From Hirundichthys speculiger (Eukaryota > Chordata > Actinopteri > Beloniformes > Exocoetidae): a stretch of 64,000 nucleotides of DNA. Shown piece by piece: positions 24,900-36,619 of this stretch. The stretch spans positions 434,001 to 498,000 of the forward strand of contig JAGFBZ010000900.1 of NCBI GenBank assembly GCA_018398805.1, written 5' to 3'. Numbering within the stretch: position 1 is the first letter of the stretch; each line of letters opens with the position of its first letter. Position numbers and translations under genes: made by a program. The notes beneath the pieces were generated by a model. The model did not search any database. It worked only from the letters and a program-made list of their open reading frames with translations, and had not been told where the DNA came from.

Positions 24900-26092
24900 G
24901 GAGATGACTAAAGCAGTATTTACTGTCTGTGCTTTGGAGCCTCACTTGGGACAATATCTAAATCTCTCATGGACCTGGTCAGCTGGTTCTCTCAATGCAA
25001 TTGATCAAATTTTCTCGACGAGAAGAGAGGACAGAGGAGAGCCCTTCCTGTCCCAATGGAACACACCCAGCTGGATATCTCCTGGATTCATGGGGAAAAT
25101 GGAGACTGGAGTGCCCGGCTCCACTGTTTATTGAGGACACTGAAGATGTCTACATATTTGGATTTATGATCACAGGACTTTCTGCTGTTTGGTGTTGGCG
25201 GATACCTGATGTATCGGAAAATTAAATGCATGGCCGTCAGGTCTGCCATCCCAGACCTGACGGCCGTGTGTGTGGGGGTGAGCCGCGCTGTGAGTGCCCA
25301 GACTGTTATGCCCTGTGAGCTGAATCGGAAACTGGATGTGATTCAGAGCGTGAATCACAGACAAGGGATGATTTTTGAACTCATTGCGAAAATTGATTCC
25401 AACTTGGGGAAACTACATGCGCTGCTCAGGGAGAACTGACCTGAAATTCTGGCTATTTGGATGGATTCCCACCGAGATGAAACCAGCAAGGACTCAAGGC
25501 AGACGGAATCACATGTCAGCCTGACCTAACAATCTTCTCTTATCTGAATCTGGCTCCCCTGAAGCGAGGTTTGGCTTTGGACAAGGCTGGCTTCTAACCA
25601 AACTCTCCCAGATGTTATGCCATTCGAAGCTCTTCCCCCACCTTTCCCGCTCCAACAGCACCTGTGATGAATGCTCCAGTCTGAACTGGGTTTAGAAGGG
25701 AATGGCTTATCAACTACAAGCGCTGTGCGCCGGTGGCTGCGCGTGCACAGACTGCTTCGCTGGACACCCTTACACCCTCCTCCCTCTCCCCTTTTGATGT
25801 CCTAGTTTAAGTTTGTTATGCTTAAATTTTTTGTGCTGTTTTTTTTTTTTCTTTCTAATCTCACAACGTGTTCCCTCAAGGAAGCATTGGGAGAGATTTC
25901 ATTTTCATCCTAATATATTGGCAGCGCTGTAGTGGTGTGGCGGCAGCCCCAGGTCATCATCGACTCCTGTCCTACACGTTGTTTGTTTTATGTATGTTTT
26001 TTGGATGATGTACTGGATGTAATTTTGTTGTGCTGGGACGCTGGCTCAATGACAAATGAAAGCTATTCTATTCTATTCTATTTTATTCTACT
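24900..26092 (+). mobile_element. Retroelement-like unit with TTCTA tail and membrane-type ORF
   Basis: The unit ends in a TTCTA repeat (26064-26090), the tail style of a retroposed element. It contains two overlapping frames that join if one base is skipped near 25193. The first (24995-25222) ends in VYIFGFMITGLSAVW, a hydrophobic segment long enough to span a membrane. The second (through 25439) continues YLMYRKIKCMAVRSAIPDLT, then VNHRQGMIFELIAKIDSNLG, amphipathic and coiled-coil-like. I do not recognise the protein. The left boundary is a guess. Confidence 0.4.
25148..25439 (+). pseudogene. Broken small membrane-type protein
   Basis: The predicted membrane segment lies at 25148-25192. 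A one-base shift at about 25193 moves to the frame ending with the stop at 25437-25439. After the membrane segment come basic residues (YRKIKCMAVR), then a roughly 60-residue tail of heptad-like Leu/Ile/Met spacing ending HALLREN. No family recognised. It could be a degenerate accessory ORF of the surrounding element. The coding strand also contains a perfect 14-bp hairpin at 25232-25265. Confidence 0.35.
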
Positions 26093-26094
26093 GC

Positions 26095-26335
26095 GCGGTG
26101 CCATGTTGCATAAGGGCAGAATGAGCAAAGTTGAGAAACTGGCTGGAACACACTCACTAGTTACAATTAACTATTTTAGCTTGGCTGGCTTAATTTATGT
26201 CAACCCAGGCTCATAATATGACTTAACATTTATTTTGACCAAATCTGTCCAGAACATCCTTATTTCAAGTGTTGTTACCGGAACAAGATCCAAAATAAGT
26301 GCTGCCAGAGTTGAAACAAGGACCAGCAGAGCTCC
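26095..26335 (-). repeat. Dispersed repeat family R3, reverse copy
   Basis: The reverse complement of about 31360-31610. TGACCAAATCTGTCCA, TTTCAAGTGTTGTTACC and TGCCATGTTGCATA here match TGACCAAATCTGTCCA, TTTCAAGTTTTGTTACT and CACCATGTTGCATA in the reversed partner. No protein is encoded. Confidence 0.6.
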
Positions 26336-27469
26336 TTCTGGGACCCATCTCTCCTCCACATACATGCGTTGCCGTCGGGGAAGCCTACCACCACCAGCCT
26401 GCCAGGTTGTCGGATAATTGATTGCGGGCCCTATTATGCTTCTGCATGGAAGTTTTCTTGAATGATCCACCGTGGCACCCAGCTCCAACAGCCAAGCCGC
26501 GCTGGAAGAGCATCTGCAGCGGGACATCTCGTTTTAAATATTGTTTTGGTGGCGACATCACAAATGACCGCTGCCCATTAGTAAACGCTCGGTTAGTACA
26601 GCTGCTTATCTCAACTTTTTCCTCAGACCCTCCAGGCCAGCCACACACAATCACGGCAGTCTGCTAGAACAATTAACACTGAGAAATATCCATCTGCTGT
26701 GTTTGATTTTTGAAAGAAATGCTAAAAATGTACAACTATGATAATCCTGGATTAAAAAAAAAAAAAAAGAAAATACAAAGACAGTCCAGAGAGGGTAATA
26801 CACAACACAGAACACACAGCTGGGGGATCAGGCCCAGAGAGGGCAAATGGCAAGGGAGGAAGAGGGAGATAGAGGGGGATAACATAGGGCTTGTAGTAAT
26901 GGCCTTTTGGGTCCAATGTTGGCAGTGTTCAGAGAGCCAAGAGCAGCTGTGCACCAGACCTAGAGCACTGAAGCTGAACTGATGAGAGTGTAATGGCCCT
27001 CTATCAAGAACTCTTGCAACTTGCCATTATACATACACACTAATAAATACCCAATAACACATACTGAGCTTTTAATGCAAAAGTCCCTTGCTCGCAGACA
27101 TATGTGTCAAAAAAATCAGTCCATATTGAACAAGTGTCCTAAACAGATCATAAAGACAAACGTTACAGTGTTTGGTTCACTGAAAAAAAAGAAAGAAAAA
27201 AAAGTTCTTTGTTGTTCTTGAACACAAGATCATTATGCCGGGAACACTGTTACTTAACCATGAAGATTTTTGTGCCTTTTGAGTAATGAGGGACCTCTTC
27301 AACCTTTATCCATGGAGACCTATTAGCACAGTGTGCAGTGTATTGAACAAACTGAATGTGCCGCTTCACATTTCTCCAGGTCAGCCTAAAAATCTTGCGG
27401 TGCCGAGTGTTGTGACTGGCTGAGCCCAAATGAGAGTCCAGTGGATCATCTTCTTTTACGATAATGCCT
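26336..27469. other. No gene seen
   Basis: A moderately GC-rich part, 26336-26650, has overlapping frames on both strands (26195-26527 and 26385-26654 minus), but neither shows a domain. From 26750 onward the sequence is A-rich and simple. Confidence 0.4.
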
Positions 27470-27604
27470 CAGTCAATATATGAGGGGACAATGTCGAGCT
27501 GAGTGTTGCGTCCAAGGATCTACAGATGTGGCAGGGCTGGGGATTGAACTGACAACATTCCTGTTGGAGGATGACCAACCCTTCCTTCTCATCTACAGCC
27601 ACCA
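27470..27604 (-). mobile_element. tRNA-derived SINE-like repeat (reverse)
   Basis: On the minus strand it reads GGCTGTAGATGAGAAGG (box A-like) and then GTCAGTTCAATCCCCAGCC (box B-like), followed by ATCCTTGGACGCAACACTCA. This order matches a common fish repeat with a tRNA-like head. No 3' tail is resolved. It is not a functional tRNA: there is no acceptor stem pairing. Confidence 0.6.
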
Positions 27605-30600
27605 GGATACATGCCTACATTGATAACCCGTTACCCAACTGATTAGCCATTTTATAGTTCAAGTGAATCAATATACAGGATACAGTTTCATAATTTCATG
27701 TAGTTCCTAACTGACCCTGGCTACCATTATGACCTTCAGACCTTGTCATGGGGCTCTGCACATGAGGTTGCAACATAACAGGAACTTTCCTACTTGAACA
27801 GGATTTATGGTGTGATACGTTACCTATAATACGATGCATCCTGGTGAGATAGCTCCGTCTGTTTAGAGTTCTCTTTGTGAAAAAACCCCAATTTAGAGGT
27901 TTGATCCGTCTCTGTAGGTTTCTCTTGGGGACTTCATAGGCATTTATACTTAGAAGCAAATGCGTGCATTAATTGAAGAAAGAAAAAGGCAAAGCGAGGC
28001 ACAGCTTGTGTAGAGAGTCTTGTTATAATATCTGTTTTATTATTATACACCAAGTGGCACATTAAAGCAGACGCAGTTCCTGTGGTTCTTTTGTAATACA
28101 TAGCCATAACCTCTTTTAACTCCCAGAAAGCTTATTTGTGCCAGAGTGGCCAATTACAATGACAGGATACATGGTAAACTAAACCACACTGTAGGCATTT
28201 ACTGTAATTAGGATGTCTTCAGTGCATAGCCCTGCCAATCTGCCTAATGGTTAGAGATGAGAGCTAATGAATTTATCACATGCTTATCCCCACGCACTTG
28301 TACTCATTCACACACATATATCTGACTGTCACCAAACTCTACAGTAACAGGCACTGTAAATCCACCCTGATTCAATTAGGGAAGGATTAAGCAAAGTCAC
28401 TGATATGGAAGCTGTTGATATAAGTATTAAACATCAGCGGCATAGATGCTGACAGAGCATTGTGCTGGATTAGTGAATAGAGGGAAATACTGAATACCCT
28501 GACCTTGCTGCCATCCCATTGGTTGATATGTTCTCTCGCAGTGGGATCACTGAATAGTTTTTAAATTATATAACTCAACCTGGCTGTCCAGGCTCCTATC
28601 TGGCTCTAACTTACACTCTCTTAATACCAAGTTTATCATTTGTCCAACAAAAGCTAACATGGTCTTCTATATTTACAACTTTGTTTTTTTCTTTGCGGTA
28701 ATGTCCCAGGCAACAGCCGCCTCAGTTGATCCCACAGTCTTCATGCTGTCACACTGTCATGGCGATTAACTAATGACTAGGTCCATTAAAGGCTGGAGAT
28801 GCTACTTGCCTGATAATGGAGTCTGCTCTTTGGATTCTATACTGCTGTAAAAGGGCTCAGGAACAAATAAATAAACTTGTGAGTACCACAAAAGACATGA
28901 AATTTATTACCTATCCAGCTAATTAAATGGCTAAAGATATATGGAGGCAGGCGATCGAGATGAGAGTGGGATGAGGGGCTGAGAGGAAAAACACAGGGGA
29001 AGCTGATTGGAGGGTTTGATGAATTCCCTTTCTTAGCCCCTCTTGCTCACGCCCACACACACACACACACACACACACACAAGCACACAAGACTTCAGTG
29101 CGACAAGTGACTCAACTCATGATGCATGACTGTGTTCGTGAAGGAGTGCAGATGTGCATGATGATGCATGTCTGTCTGTTAAAGAGGTCTCAAGCAGAAA
29201 GGGCACACATCCAGGCATCCATGACTTATCAATATTCCAAGCAGCACAATCTGCCTTTTATAAACACAGAGGGGGGAAAAAAAATAATTGAAATTATAAA
29301 GTGGATGCTCTGCCAAATAGACTTGAAATGGATTGGCAGTCAGTTTTCTGGTGATTTGCCGTTTGACCATTACTCCTTCACAGATTTGCAGGCAGCGTTG
29401 CCGTCTAATTTTCACATGAAATTGCTATAGGCACACTGTTTTGTTTGTCAATTAGGTTGTGATGTGCGACGATGTGATCATGTAAAACGCTGCCGTATGT
29501 TGCAAAAGTTTCTGCGATTTAAGTTACCTGTGTTTAAGGACCATTTTGAGAAAAAAAGAGAGAGAGAGAGATATTGCTATAGATTGGATTTGATTGTTAT
29601 TCCTTCATGGTAGAAGCACATTTTAGTAATTAAATCAAGCTGTCTCTTATAATGCCCCCCTGGCTACAGAGAAGATGGGTGGATGCATCATGAACTTCAA
29701 GTCACTGCTTGTTAATAAATGTAGTCAGTTTCCACCTGACTGTAACAATACTGAGTTAAATTATGTTCCACTTAAATGCCACAGCAGCGTCGGGTGCATC
29801 CCGCTCATTTGCTTTTAATTTCTCCTCAAACTCTTTTTGAGATTATGCCCAGATTCTCTTCAAGGTTACTGTTTAGCTTTTTTTTTTTTTTTTTTTTTTT
29901 TTTAGCCACTGATCTCTCCAATTCTTGTACCAAGAATTAGCAATCAGGTAAATTGCTTTAAAAAAAAAAGCCGCATGGCTCAGCTGGTGAAGAAGGCAAT
30001 CTCACTTCTATTAGTCTACTCTGCCCTCTCCCGCAGTGAAGTTTCTGTCCTGTCATTGTTCTCCTATTAGTGGCTAATCTAAAAAAGAGGTATTACACTA
30101 TTTACCAGCCTGATTGAAACCAGAAGGCTTTGTCGTGCACTATTTTTTTTTCTTTTATGTTCCTCCCTCCATTTTCTCTCTTTTTTCAGAGGGCCAAACC
30201 TTTAGTTAACCTTTCTTTCACGTTACTCTTCCTTTCTTTTTCTAAATAACAAATGTCTACAGCTCAGACGAGTGCACACACTCACTCTCTTTGTCTCTGT
30301 GTGTGCGTTTGTTGATCACGCAGACGGTACGAGCAGGACACACAGTTGTGTTACGCCATGAAGGATTTAAAGAGGGTGTGCAGGCGAAACCAGTAGATAA
30401 GCTTTGATGTGGATCCTGACCAACCTACAGACAAACAAAACTGAGAGTAGAAAAAAAAAACATGTTTTTTGACATCCAGCTGTTCCCAGCATCACGTTTT
30501 CTTGCTGTGCAGAACACATTCAGAAGGGCTTTCTGTCTGTTTGTCCATCACTGTTGAGGTTGGGTGGCGGAAAAGGAGAACACACATGAGATGAAAGGAT

Positions 30601-31199
30601 TTTGAGTGGGAATAACTCTGAGTTTTGTTCTGGACAGCTTAAGCCACCTGTTGACAGTGTAAAATTGTATAGACGTAAAAATGGACACTATCCAGAAAAT
30701 AGTCTGTTCTGCACTGATAACTGGAAAACCAATTGGGAAAAACCTGATCTCATTAGAGTAGATGGCGTCCTTCCCACACTGGATGGGGCAGCTCTCATAT
30801 CTGGAAACATGGACATATTTATTAGCATCCAAAAACATAGACCAGAGTTGAGACCAGGAGGCGGGGCAGCAGTCCTGCAAGCTTCTTGCAGTTTCCCAGC
30901 TGCTAACAACTTCCCAAAACCCAATAGTGACTCTGTCAGAAAGAAACACGTCCTCTAATTTAATAGAAAAATAATCCATTAAAAGTGATTTATTGATATC
31001 AGACCTGATATTTGATCACAAACCCTCTGTCCCCATAGGTCTCTGAAGAACAGTTTTGAAGCCATGTGAATGGTATGAAAAAGCCTTGCAGTCAGATGTA
31101 CCCTTACCTTAACTCAGTTACTACAAGCTTCCTAATTTAGCTTAGATTAGCTCATGCTAACCTTTAACGCTAACTAACGTTACCTAACACTGACTGTGA
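27605..31199. other. Repeat-poor stretch, no exon recognised
   Basis: Contains a CA microsatellite at about 29053-29083 and a T run at 29879-29903. Otherwise there is balanced, low-repeat sequence. Parts such as 28100-28560 and 28690-28990 look unlike transposon debris and could be conserved non-coding DNA; this is inference. Overlapping frames at 30548-30979 (minus) and 30602-30958 (plus) carry no recognisable domain. Confidence 0.35.
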
Positions 31200-31620
31200 T
31201 TGAATCTGTCCTCATTTCAGAAGCCCCTACCAAAATAGCACCTGAAACAAAGACCGGCACAGCCAAAACAAGGACTGGCGGAGCTCTGGCCAAGCTCCAC
31301 CAGGGATACTGCAGTCATCCACTGCTAGCCTAGCATTAGCCGATCAACACGCCAACAAGTCCTCATTTCAGCTCTTGCAGCGCTCATTGTGGATGCTATT
31401 TCAGTAACAAAACTTGAAATGGAGATGTTTGGACAGATTTGGTCAGAATGAATGTAAAGTAATATGAATTAGCATCATAGGTCAATATAAGAAACCAGAG
31501 AGCTAAAGTAACTAACTGTGACTGACATTAGGCGGGCATGTCCCAGCTGGCTTCTCATCCCTGCTCATTCTGTTCATATGCAACATGGTGCCACCCATGT
31601 GCCACAGGGGATTTGTCCAG
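31200..31620 (+). repeat. Dispersed repeat family R3, forward copy
   Basis: The part from about 31360 to 31610 matches the reversed 26.1-26.3 kb copy and the partial copy at 16.6 kb, with the landmark GGACAGATTTGGTCAGAATG. The earlier part, 31200-31360, repeats an AAACAAAGACCGGC/AAACAAGGACTGGC motif and may belong to the same family. Unclassified and non-coding. Confidence 0.5.
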
Positions 31621-31654
31621 TTCTAGTAGTTCTCTTATAGTCTGGGAGACAGTA

Positions 31655-31985
31655 TTTAGGGCAGCATGGTGGCTTGGTGGTTAGCACTGTTGCCTCACAG
31701 CAAGAAGGTTCTCCCCGTGCTTGCATGGGTTTCCTCGGGGTACTCCAGCTTCCTCCCTCAGTCCAAAAACATACATGTCAGGTTAATCAGTGGTTCTCAT
31801 ATCCCCGTAGGAGTGATTGCGAGTGTGCATGGTTGTTTGTCTATATGTGGCCCTGCGATGGACTGGTGACCTGTCCAGGGTGGACCCCTGCCTTTAGACC
31901 TGAGGAGAGCTGGGATAGACTTCAGCAGATCTCTGTGACCCTGTAGCGGATAATAGATAGATAATAGATGGATGGATGGATTTCA
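31655..31985 (+). mobile_element. tRNA-derived SINE-like repeat, internally deleted
   Basis: It opens GGCAGCATGGTGGCTTGGTG and GTTAGCACTGTTGCCTCACA, the tRNA-like box A region of a very abundant fish repeat. The box B segment is deleted after AAGAAGG. It continues through TCTCCCCGTGCTTGCATGGG and CTGCGATGGACTGGTGACC to a GATGGATGGATGGA tail. Two short frames across it are not genes. Related reversed fragments lie at 9985 and 24361. Confidence 0.75.
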
Positions 31986-31996
31986 TAATTCATTTA

Positions 31997-32737
31997 CTGT
32001 ATTTTCCAGACTATAAGCCACTACTTTTGTCCCACGCATTAAACCGTGAGGCTTATTCAAAGATGCGGCTTTTCTATGAATTTTTCTTCAGTCCTCAGGG
32101 GGCGCTCCAGCAGGAAGTGCAAAAACCAAAAAACAAACCAAGTAGTTAAAGGCTATTCTGTTTTTGTTAAGTAGCCTATGTTGGCTATGCTACTCTACAT
32201 TCATTTTGTGAGCATCAATACCAATTATTATTGGACAAACTGGACAAACTGATAAATCCAGGTGTGTCCGAGTAGCTACAATGATCAGACACACCTGGAT
32301 TAATCAGTTTGTCCATTCAGTTTGTTGGTTCCCCAGTGAATTTCAGGGTTCTGAGTGGACCCGCCGCAGAGGTAAGGTTTTAATCGCAAATGCGGACCGG
32401 ACACAAGCGTGGAGCCAGCAGGTCCGCGGTCTGGCTCCAAAGCGGATCCGGCACTGAGTGCGAGTGGACTCCGATAAGGGTCCATTTCGCAGGTCTGTTC
32501 CAGATGTTTTTGCTGTGTGGGGTGGGTTCAGTACACAGGAGGAGGAAAAAATCAGTTCAGGTATATAAATAAACATTTATGGTACAAAATCTTTTGATGT
32601 AAATATCTTATTCCTCAGCCTGGATACTAGTGGCTTATAGTCCGGTGCGGCTTATATGTGACAAAATATATATTTTCGTTTATATTTTAATGGGTGCGGC
32701 TTATATTCAGGTGCAGCTTTTAGTCCAGAAAATACGG
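31997..32737. mobile_element. Tigger-like MITE with CTGTATTTTCC ends
   Basis: Flanked by TA at 31995-31996 and 32738-32739. The left end is CTGTATTTTCCAGACTATAA; the right end, reversed, is CCGTATTTTCTGGACTAAAA. An inner repeated motif, GTGGCTTATAGTCCGG, occurs near 32628. It encodes no transposase. Two GC-rich frames near 32300-32576 are composition artefacts. It holds a strong hairpin at 32242-32314. Confidence 0.75.
32242..32314. repeat. 27-bp-arm hairpin inside the MITE
   Basis: The left arm GGACAAACTGATAAATCCAG continues into GTGTGTC (32242-32268). The right arm (32288-32314) is its reverse complement with one mismatch. The loop is 19 bases. The stem could form a cruciform or, if transcribed, a small-RNA precursor. 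Confidence 0.8.
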
Positions 32738-32739
32738 TA

Positions 32740-35339
32740 TTTCATATAATCAAATAAATCTTCTTTGAAGACAAAAAAAATCTGTATAATTGATTGTTTT
32801 AAAAACTAGCAATTGACCAATCGAAAAATTGACCAATTGAAAAATTGTTTTAAAACTGTTATCTTGCAGTACAGCAGGCAGAAAGTTCCAGAGAAAGACA
32901 TTAGTTTGACAGATGTACTGAAAAATCACAAAAAAAAAAAACCCAAACAAACAAACAAACAAATTAGCATAAAAAAATAATCTGAAGATCATGCAACACC
33001 ATGGTGGGCTGAGAAAAACCGCTAGATGACTGTACCAGTGGAGAACGGCTTCAGGTTTAGAACAAACTTTGTTCCTGTGGTCAGCTTTCAGCTTTTCCCT
33101 CTCCACTTACAATCTAAATGATTCATAACTACCACATTTGCTGGCACTGTCATTTGTTAATTGCTTGCTAAATTATCAATTACCCCCCCCCCCAAACTCA
33201 GCTTGCGTGCCATCATTGACACAAAGCCTGAATGAGAAGCCTGATGAAGCCCATACCAAATAGGAACCGAGCACATGCGTTCCATGGCAGCGTTAAGCGT
33301 TTGTGGTGCCGCCATCATGTCCAGCAGGTTCTGTAAATTGCCCATTGGTGAATTTGCCAGGCGAGCATGAGTCAGTGATTTCATTCAAACAGTTGGGATA
33401 CCACACTCGGGAGTGTTCAAGCAGAAGAGAGCCAGGGGATGAGAGTTAGGAGGGGTTAAACAGAAGGGGAGAGGAAGGCTGTAAGGTTGCTTGATACATT
33501 AGTGTTTAAGGGGCCAAAGTATTATTCCAGTCTCTGGCTGCTGTCGCCTTCCCCCTGGCCTCACATTGTGCATTTAGCGGATCAAGACCTTTGTGGTACC
33601 GTCAACCTGCATCCAGGACTAAAATAGTGTCTCCACAAACATCACCCTCACCAAGCTGCTATATTTACACATATATCTTTTTAAAGTAAAGGTTTAAGTA
33701 TTGAAGCTTTTAAAGGCAGCCTCAACTTTTTCTTTTTTCCCAGCATGCAATTTTGTTTCATTTTATTTTAATTTGTTTTATTTCATTGTATCTAGCTGGC
33801 AAATTTACACTCCAGAAATTCTACACACTATACACAACAATGAAACGATGACAGAAAAGTTTTATTTTTTTAAGAAACAAAGGGGGAAAGAGTTTCTTAA
33901 GCAAACAAGGCCATAACAATCATGCAAGCGTCATCGGTATATGCTGAATGAAAGACACTCCAAAGCAGGATTCAGACTGAACAAACAGGTGGCTCTGAAG
34001 GATTTACTGTTCATAATGAAAAGAATAAAGCAAATTAAAATAAAATAAAATCCATACAGCCGAGGCTGCTGGAGGAAGCTGTGAAAGCTCACGTACCAGG
34101 ATTAGTTGCACCTGGTTTGACATAGTCGTTCCTTCTCATCTTGGCTTGTGGTTTGTGCAACAGAATAATCCAGGATGAACTTGGTGGGATATGTCAAACC
34201 CCACTCTCTCAGAGATCTGTTTTTTTTTTTTTTGTTTTTTTTTTTTTTTTTTAATTTGACTTTCCCAGGTCTCTTCTACTTAAAAATATTTGACTGGAAA
34301 GAACGAAGATCATCCCTAAAACCAAAGAGCTTATTATTATCAGCACTTAACTTGTCATTTTCACTTAGTCTGAATGTTTTTTTCTTTTTCTTTTTTTTTT
34401 CATACAAACATACTAAAATGTCTCTTCTCTCTCCTGCTGCTCTGGAAGCCGGGGGACTCTCATAAGTCCCCTGGTCAATTATGCAACAACAGGCACACTA
34501 TCATAGCCTCCACTACAAAATGAGAGCAGATTTTTTTCACACAATGTCTAATGTTCACACTTATTACAGCAGAGATGTAAACCTCTGATGTGTGACATTT
34601 TTTATTTATTTATTTCATGGAGCAGTGATTCAATCAGATAGATTGATGCACTTATCCTCTATATGGTAACGTTAAGTGCCATTCAGAGCACAGCACTGGT
34701 AAACACTTGGCAGTTAAACAGCTTCTCTCAGCTCTGGTCTGATTACAAACACTCGGTTAGTTTCAGTGTCCACTTTTAGGTATCGAGAAGAGACACAGCA
34801 ACTGTGGTTTATAATGAACTCCTTAAATGTTTTGGTTCCTGTAAGCGGGAGGGCATTCAAAGAGGAGCTAACGTCCATCTCACAAGAGAAAACAATATTG
34901 GTTTCATGGATCTCAATGGCAATTAGAGTATAACTTCCACAGATGCACACACATTTAGAAATAATCTACTTGAAAGATTAACGGTTTAAGAATCACAAAG
35001 GTCCGATGGTACCATTAGGGTGAGTTCAGTAGGAAATGTGAACTCACTGGCAGCCAAACAGGATCAGATCTGATCACAAACAAGTTAATGTGATGTGACT
35101 ACAGATTAAACACAGATTACACATTCAAAATGCAAATACATTGGAAGCACTGCACATTTTCTTCCAAATGGAAAATGATGGAGTTTCGTATTTACTTGGA
35201 GAAAAAAAGCAATATAGACTGTTGAAAAAATACCAGTGTGGAATTCAGTTAGTGAGATAATAGATTTTATTAAAAAACAGGTTTCAATCAGGTGACCCTT
35301 ATTCAAGGATGAAAGCTGCACATGTTGTACATTATGGTT
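32740..35339. other. No gene seen; homopolymer runs
   Basis: Contains a CAAA repeat at about 32942-32962, a C run at 33183-33193 and long T runs at 34220-34252. The patch 33195-33400 is balanced and low in simple sequence and might be conserved non-coding DNA. No transposon ends or coding remnants recognised. Confidence 0.4.
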
Positions 35340-35990
35340 TAAGTGCATTTCTCTGTGTAAAATGGATCAGTCCAGGCATGGTTCGGGAGAACAGTTTACT
35401 TTGATTAAAGAGTTTATTTGAGAGGGGAAAACATAAAGAAGTGCAGAAGATGATAGGCTGCTCTGCTAAAATATTCTCAAATGCTATAAATGGCATCCAA
35501 AACCAGAAAGATGTGGACGAAAATGGAAAACTACCATTTGAATGGATGGAAGAACGGCCAAAATGGCAAGACTGAGCCAAGACTGATCAGCTCCAGCCAT
35601 CCTGCATAATATGCTGATGTTTCTCAAACTATGGTGTCAGGTCTATTTATCACATAACAGGGATCATGGATGATTGAGTACATCAAAACACTGGAAGAGG
35701 TCATGTTGCCTTATGCTAAAGAGGAAATGCTTTTGAAATAAATGTGTCAATGGAGACAATGACCCAAACACACCAGTAAGCAGCAGCAACTTGGTTCTAG
35801 GCCAACAAGATTAATGTTATGGAGTGGTCAGTCCAATCCCTGGATCTTGATCCGATAGAAAACTTGTGGGGTGACATCAAGAATGCTGTGAAGAGAATGA
35901 ATGAAATATAGCAGATATCATCTCATTAAGGCCTCTTAAGTGACTGGAAAAAGGCAGATAGTGAGGCTGACAGGGATGACAGATAAAAAT
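35340..35990 (+). pseudogene. Degenerate Tc1-like transposase
   Basis: Broken frames give KEFI then WHPKPERCGRKWKTTI, the helix-turn-helix to basic-linker part of a Tc1 transposase. Later frames give KTLEEVMLPYA, PKHTSK, and, from TGGATCTTGATCCGATAGAA, an L-D-P-I-E-N-L-W-G catalytic-glutamate block. The region holding the first catalytic Asp is missing. Stops and shifts are frequent. No clean inverted terminal repeats are seen at either side. Confidence 0.65.
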
Positions 35991-36099
35991 GAAAAATGAA
36001 CATTTCTGTTTGTTTTTTATTTGGATTCTACTGTTCTAGTATCTAGTATTATAATGTCATATAATACATATTTAATTTCCTGTATGTGACATTTAGGGT

Positions 36100-36365
36100 G
36101 AAAAGATGCTCCATAGCGGGTAGCGGTTCACGGGTAGCGGCTTGTGGGTAGCACAACCTGCTCTTAAAGGCAATGGCTACTGACACACTGATTGCTTTAA
36201 CAGGTGGAACGCCCTAACCACTCCCATGCATAATATAGCGGTTAGCGCAGGTGGGATAGCGGGTTTAGGGAGGTGGAAGATTGCGTTCTTTGCGGGGGAA
36301 CGCCCCTCCCGCTTTCCGCTATCCCTAAATAGCGACTTTAAGAGATCTGGCAGAAGATCGGGCCC
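36100..36365 (+). mobile_element. Harbinger-like MITE, copy B (right part)
   Basis: From CTCCATAGCGGGTAGCGG to the terminus AAGATCGGGCCC. It aligns with 53593-53831 at high identity. Landmarks are GCGCAGGTGGGATAGCGGG, GGGGGAACGCCCCTCC and CTATCCCTAAATAGCG. The left half seen at 53 kb is absent. Confidence 0.65.
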
Positions 36366-36619
36366 AGAGAATCTCAGTGATCCTTAAAAACTCTCTCTAT
36401 CCTGATCCTCCAGGATTGTGCCGGTACAAGCATATTCCAGGTTTACGTGCAAGCGTCACCACACTGTTTATGTTTATCCAGCAAATAGACACGTTGCCAC
36501 ATACCCTGTCACAATTAATGCATCAATCAGTGCTATCTACCAATCTAGCTCTTCATCTGTAAAAGGAGGTATGACATATGAATAAACTGTGCTGAGATCT
36601 TATGGAATAGTCATGACTC
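36366..36619. other. No gene seen
   Basis: A short interval between the Harbinger-like MITE and the L2 fragment. A 61-residue frame at 36377-36562 shows no domain. Confidence 0.4.

Noticed and set aside
27470..27604. Possible tRNA gene on the minus strand
   Set aside because: Box A- and B-like sequences are present, but no acceptor or anticodon stem pairs; fits a SINE head.
30548..30979. 143-residue minus frame opposite a 118-residue plus frame
   Set aside because: Both are open by chance over the same bases; neither resembles a known protein, and no splice or promoter context is visible.
31666..31946. Two short plus-strand frames of 67 and 90 residues
   Set aside because: They lie entirely inside a very abundant SINE-like repeat.
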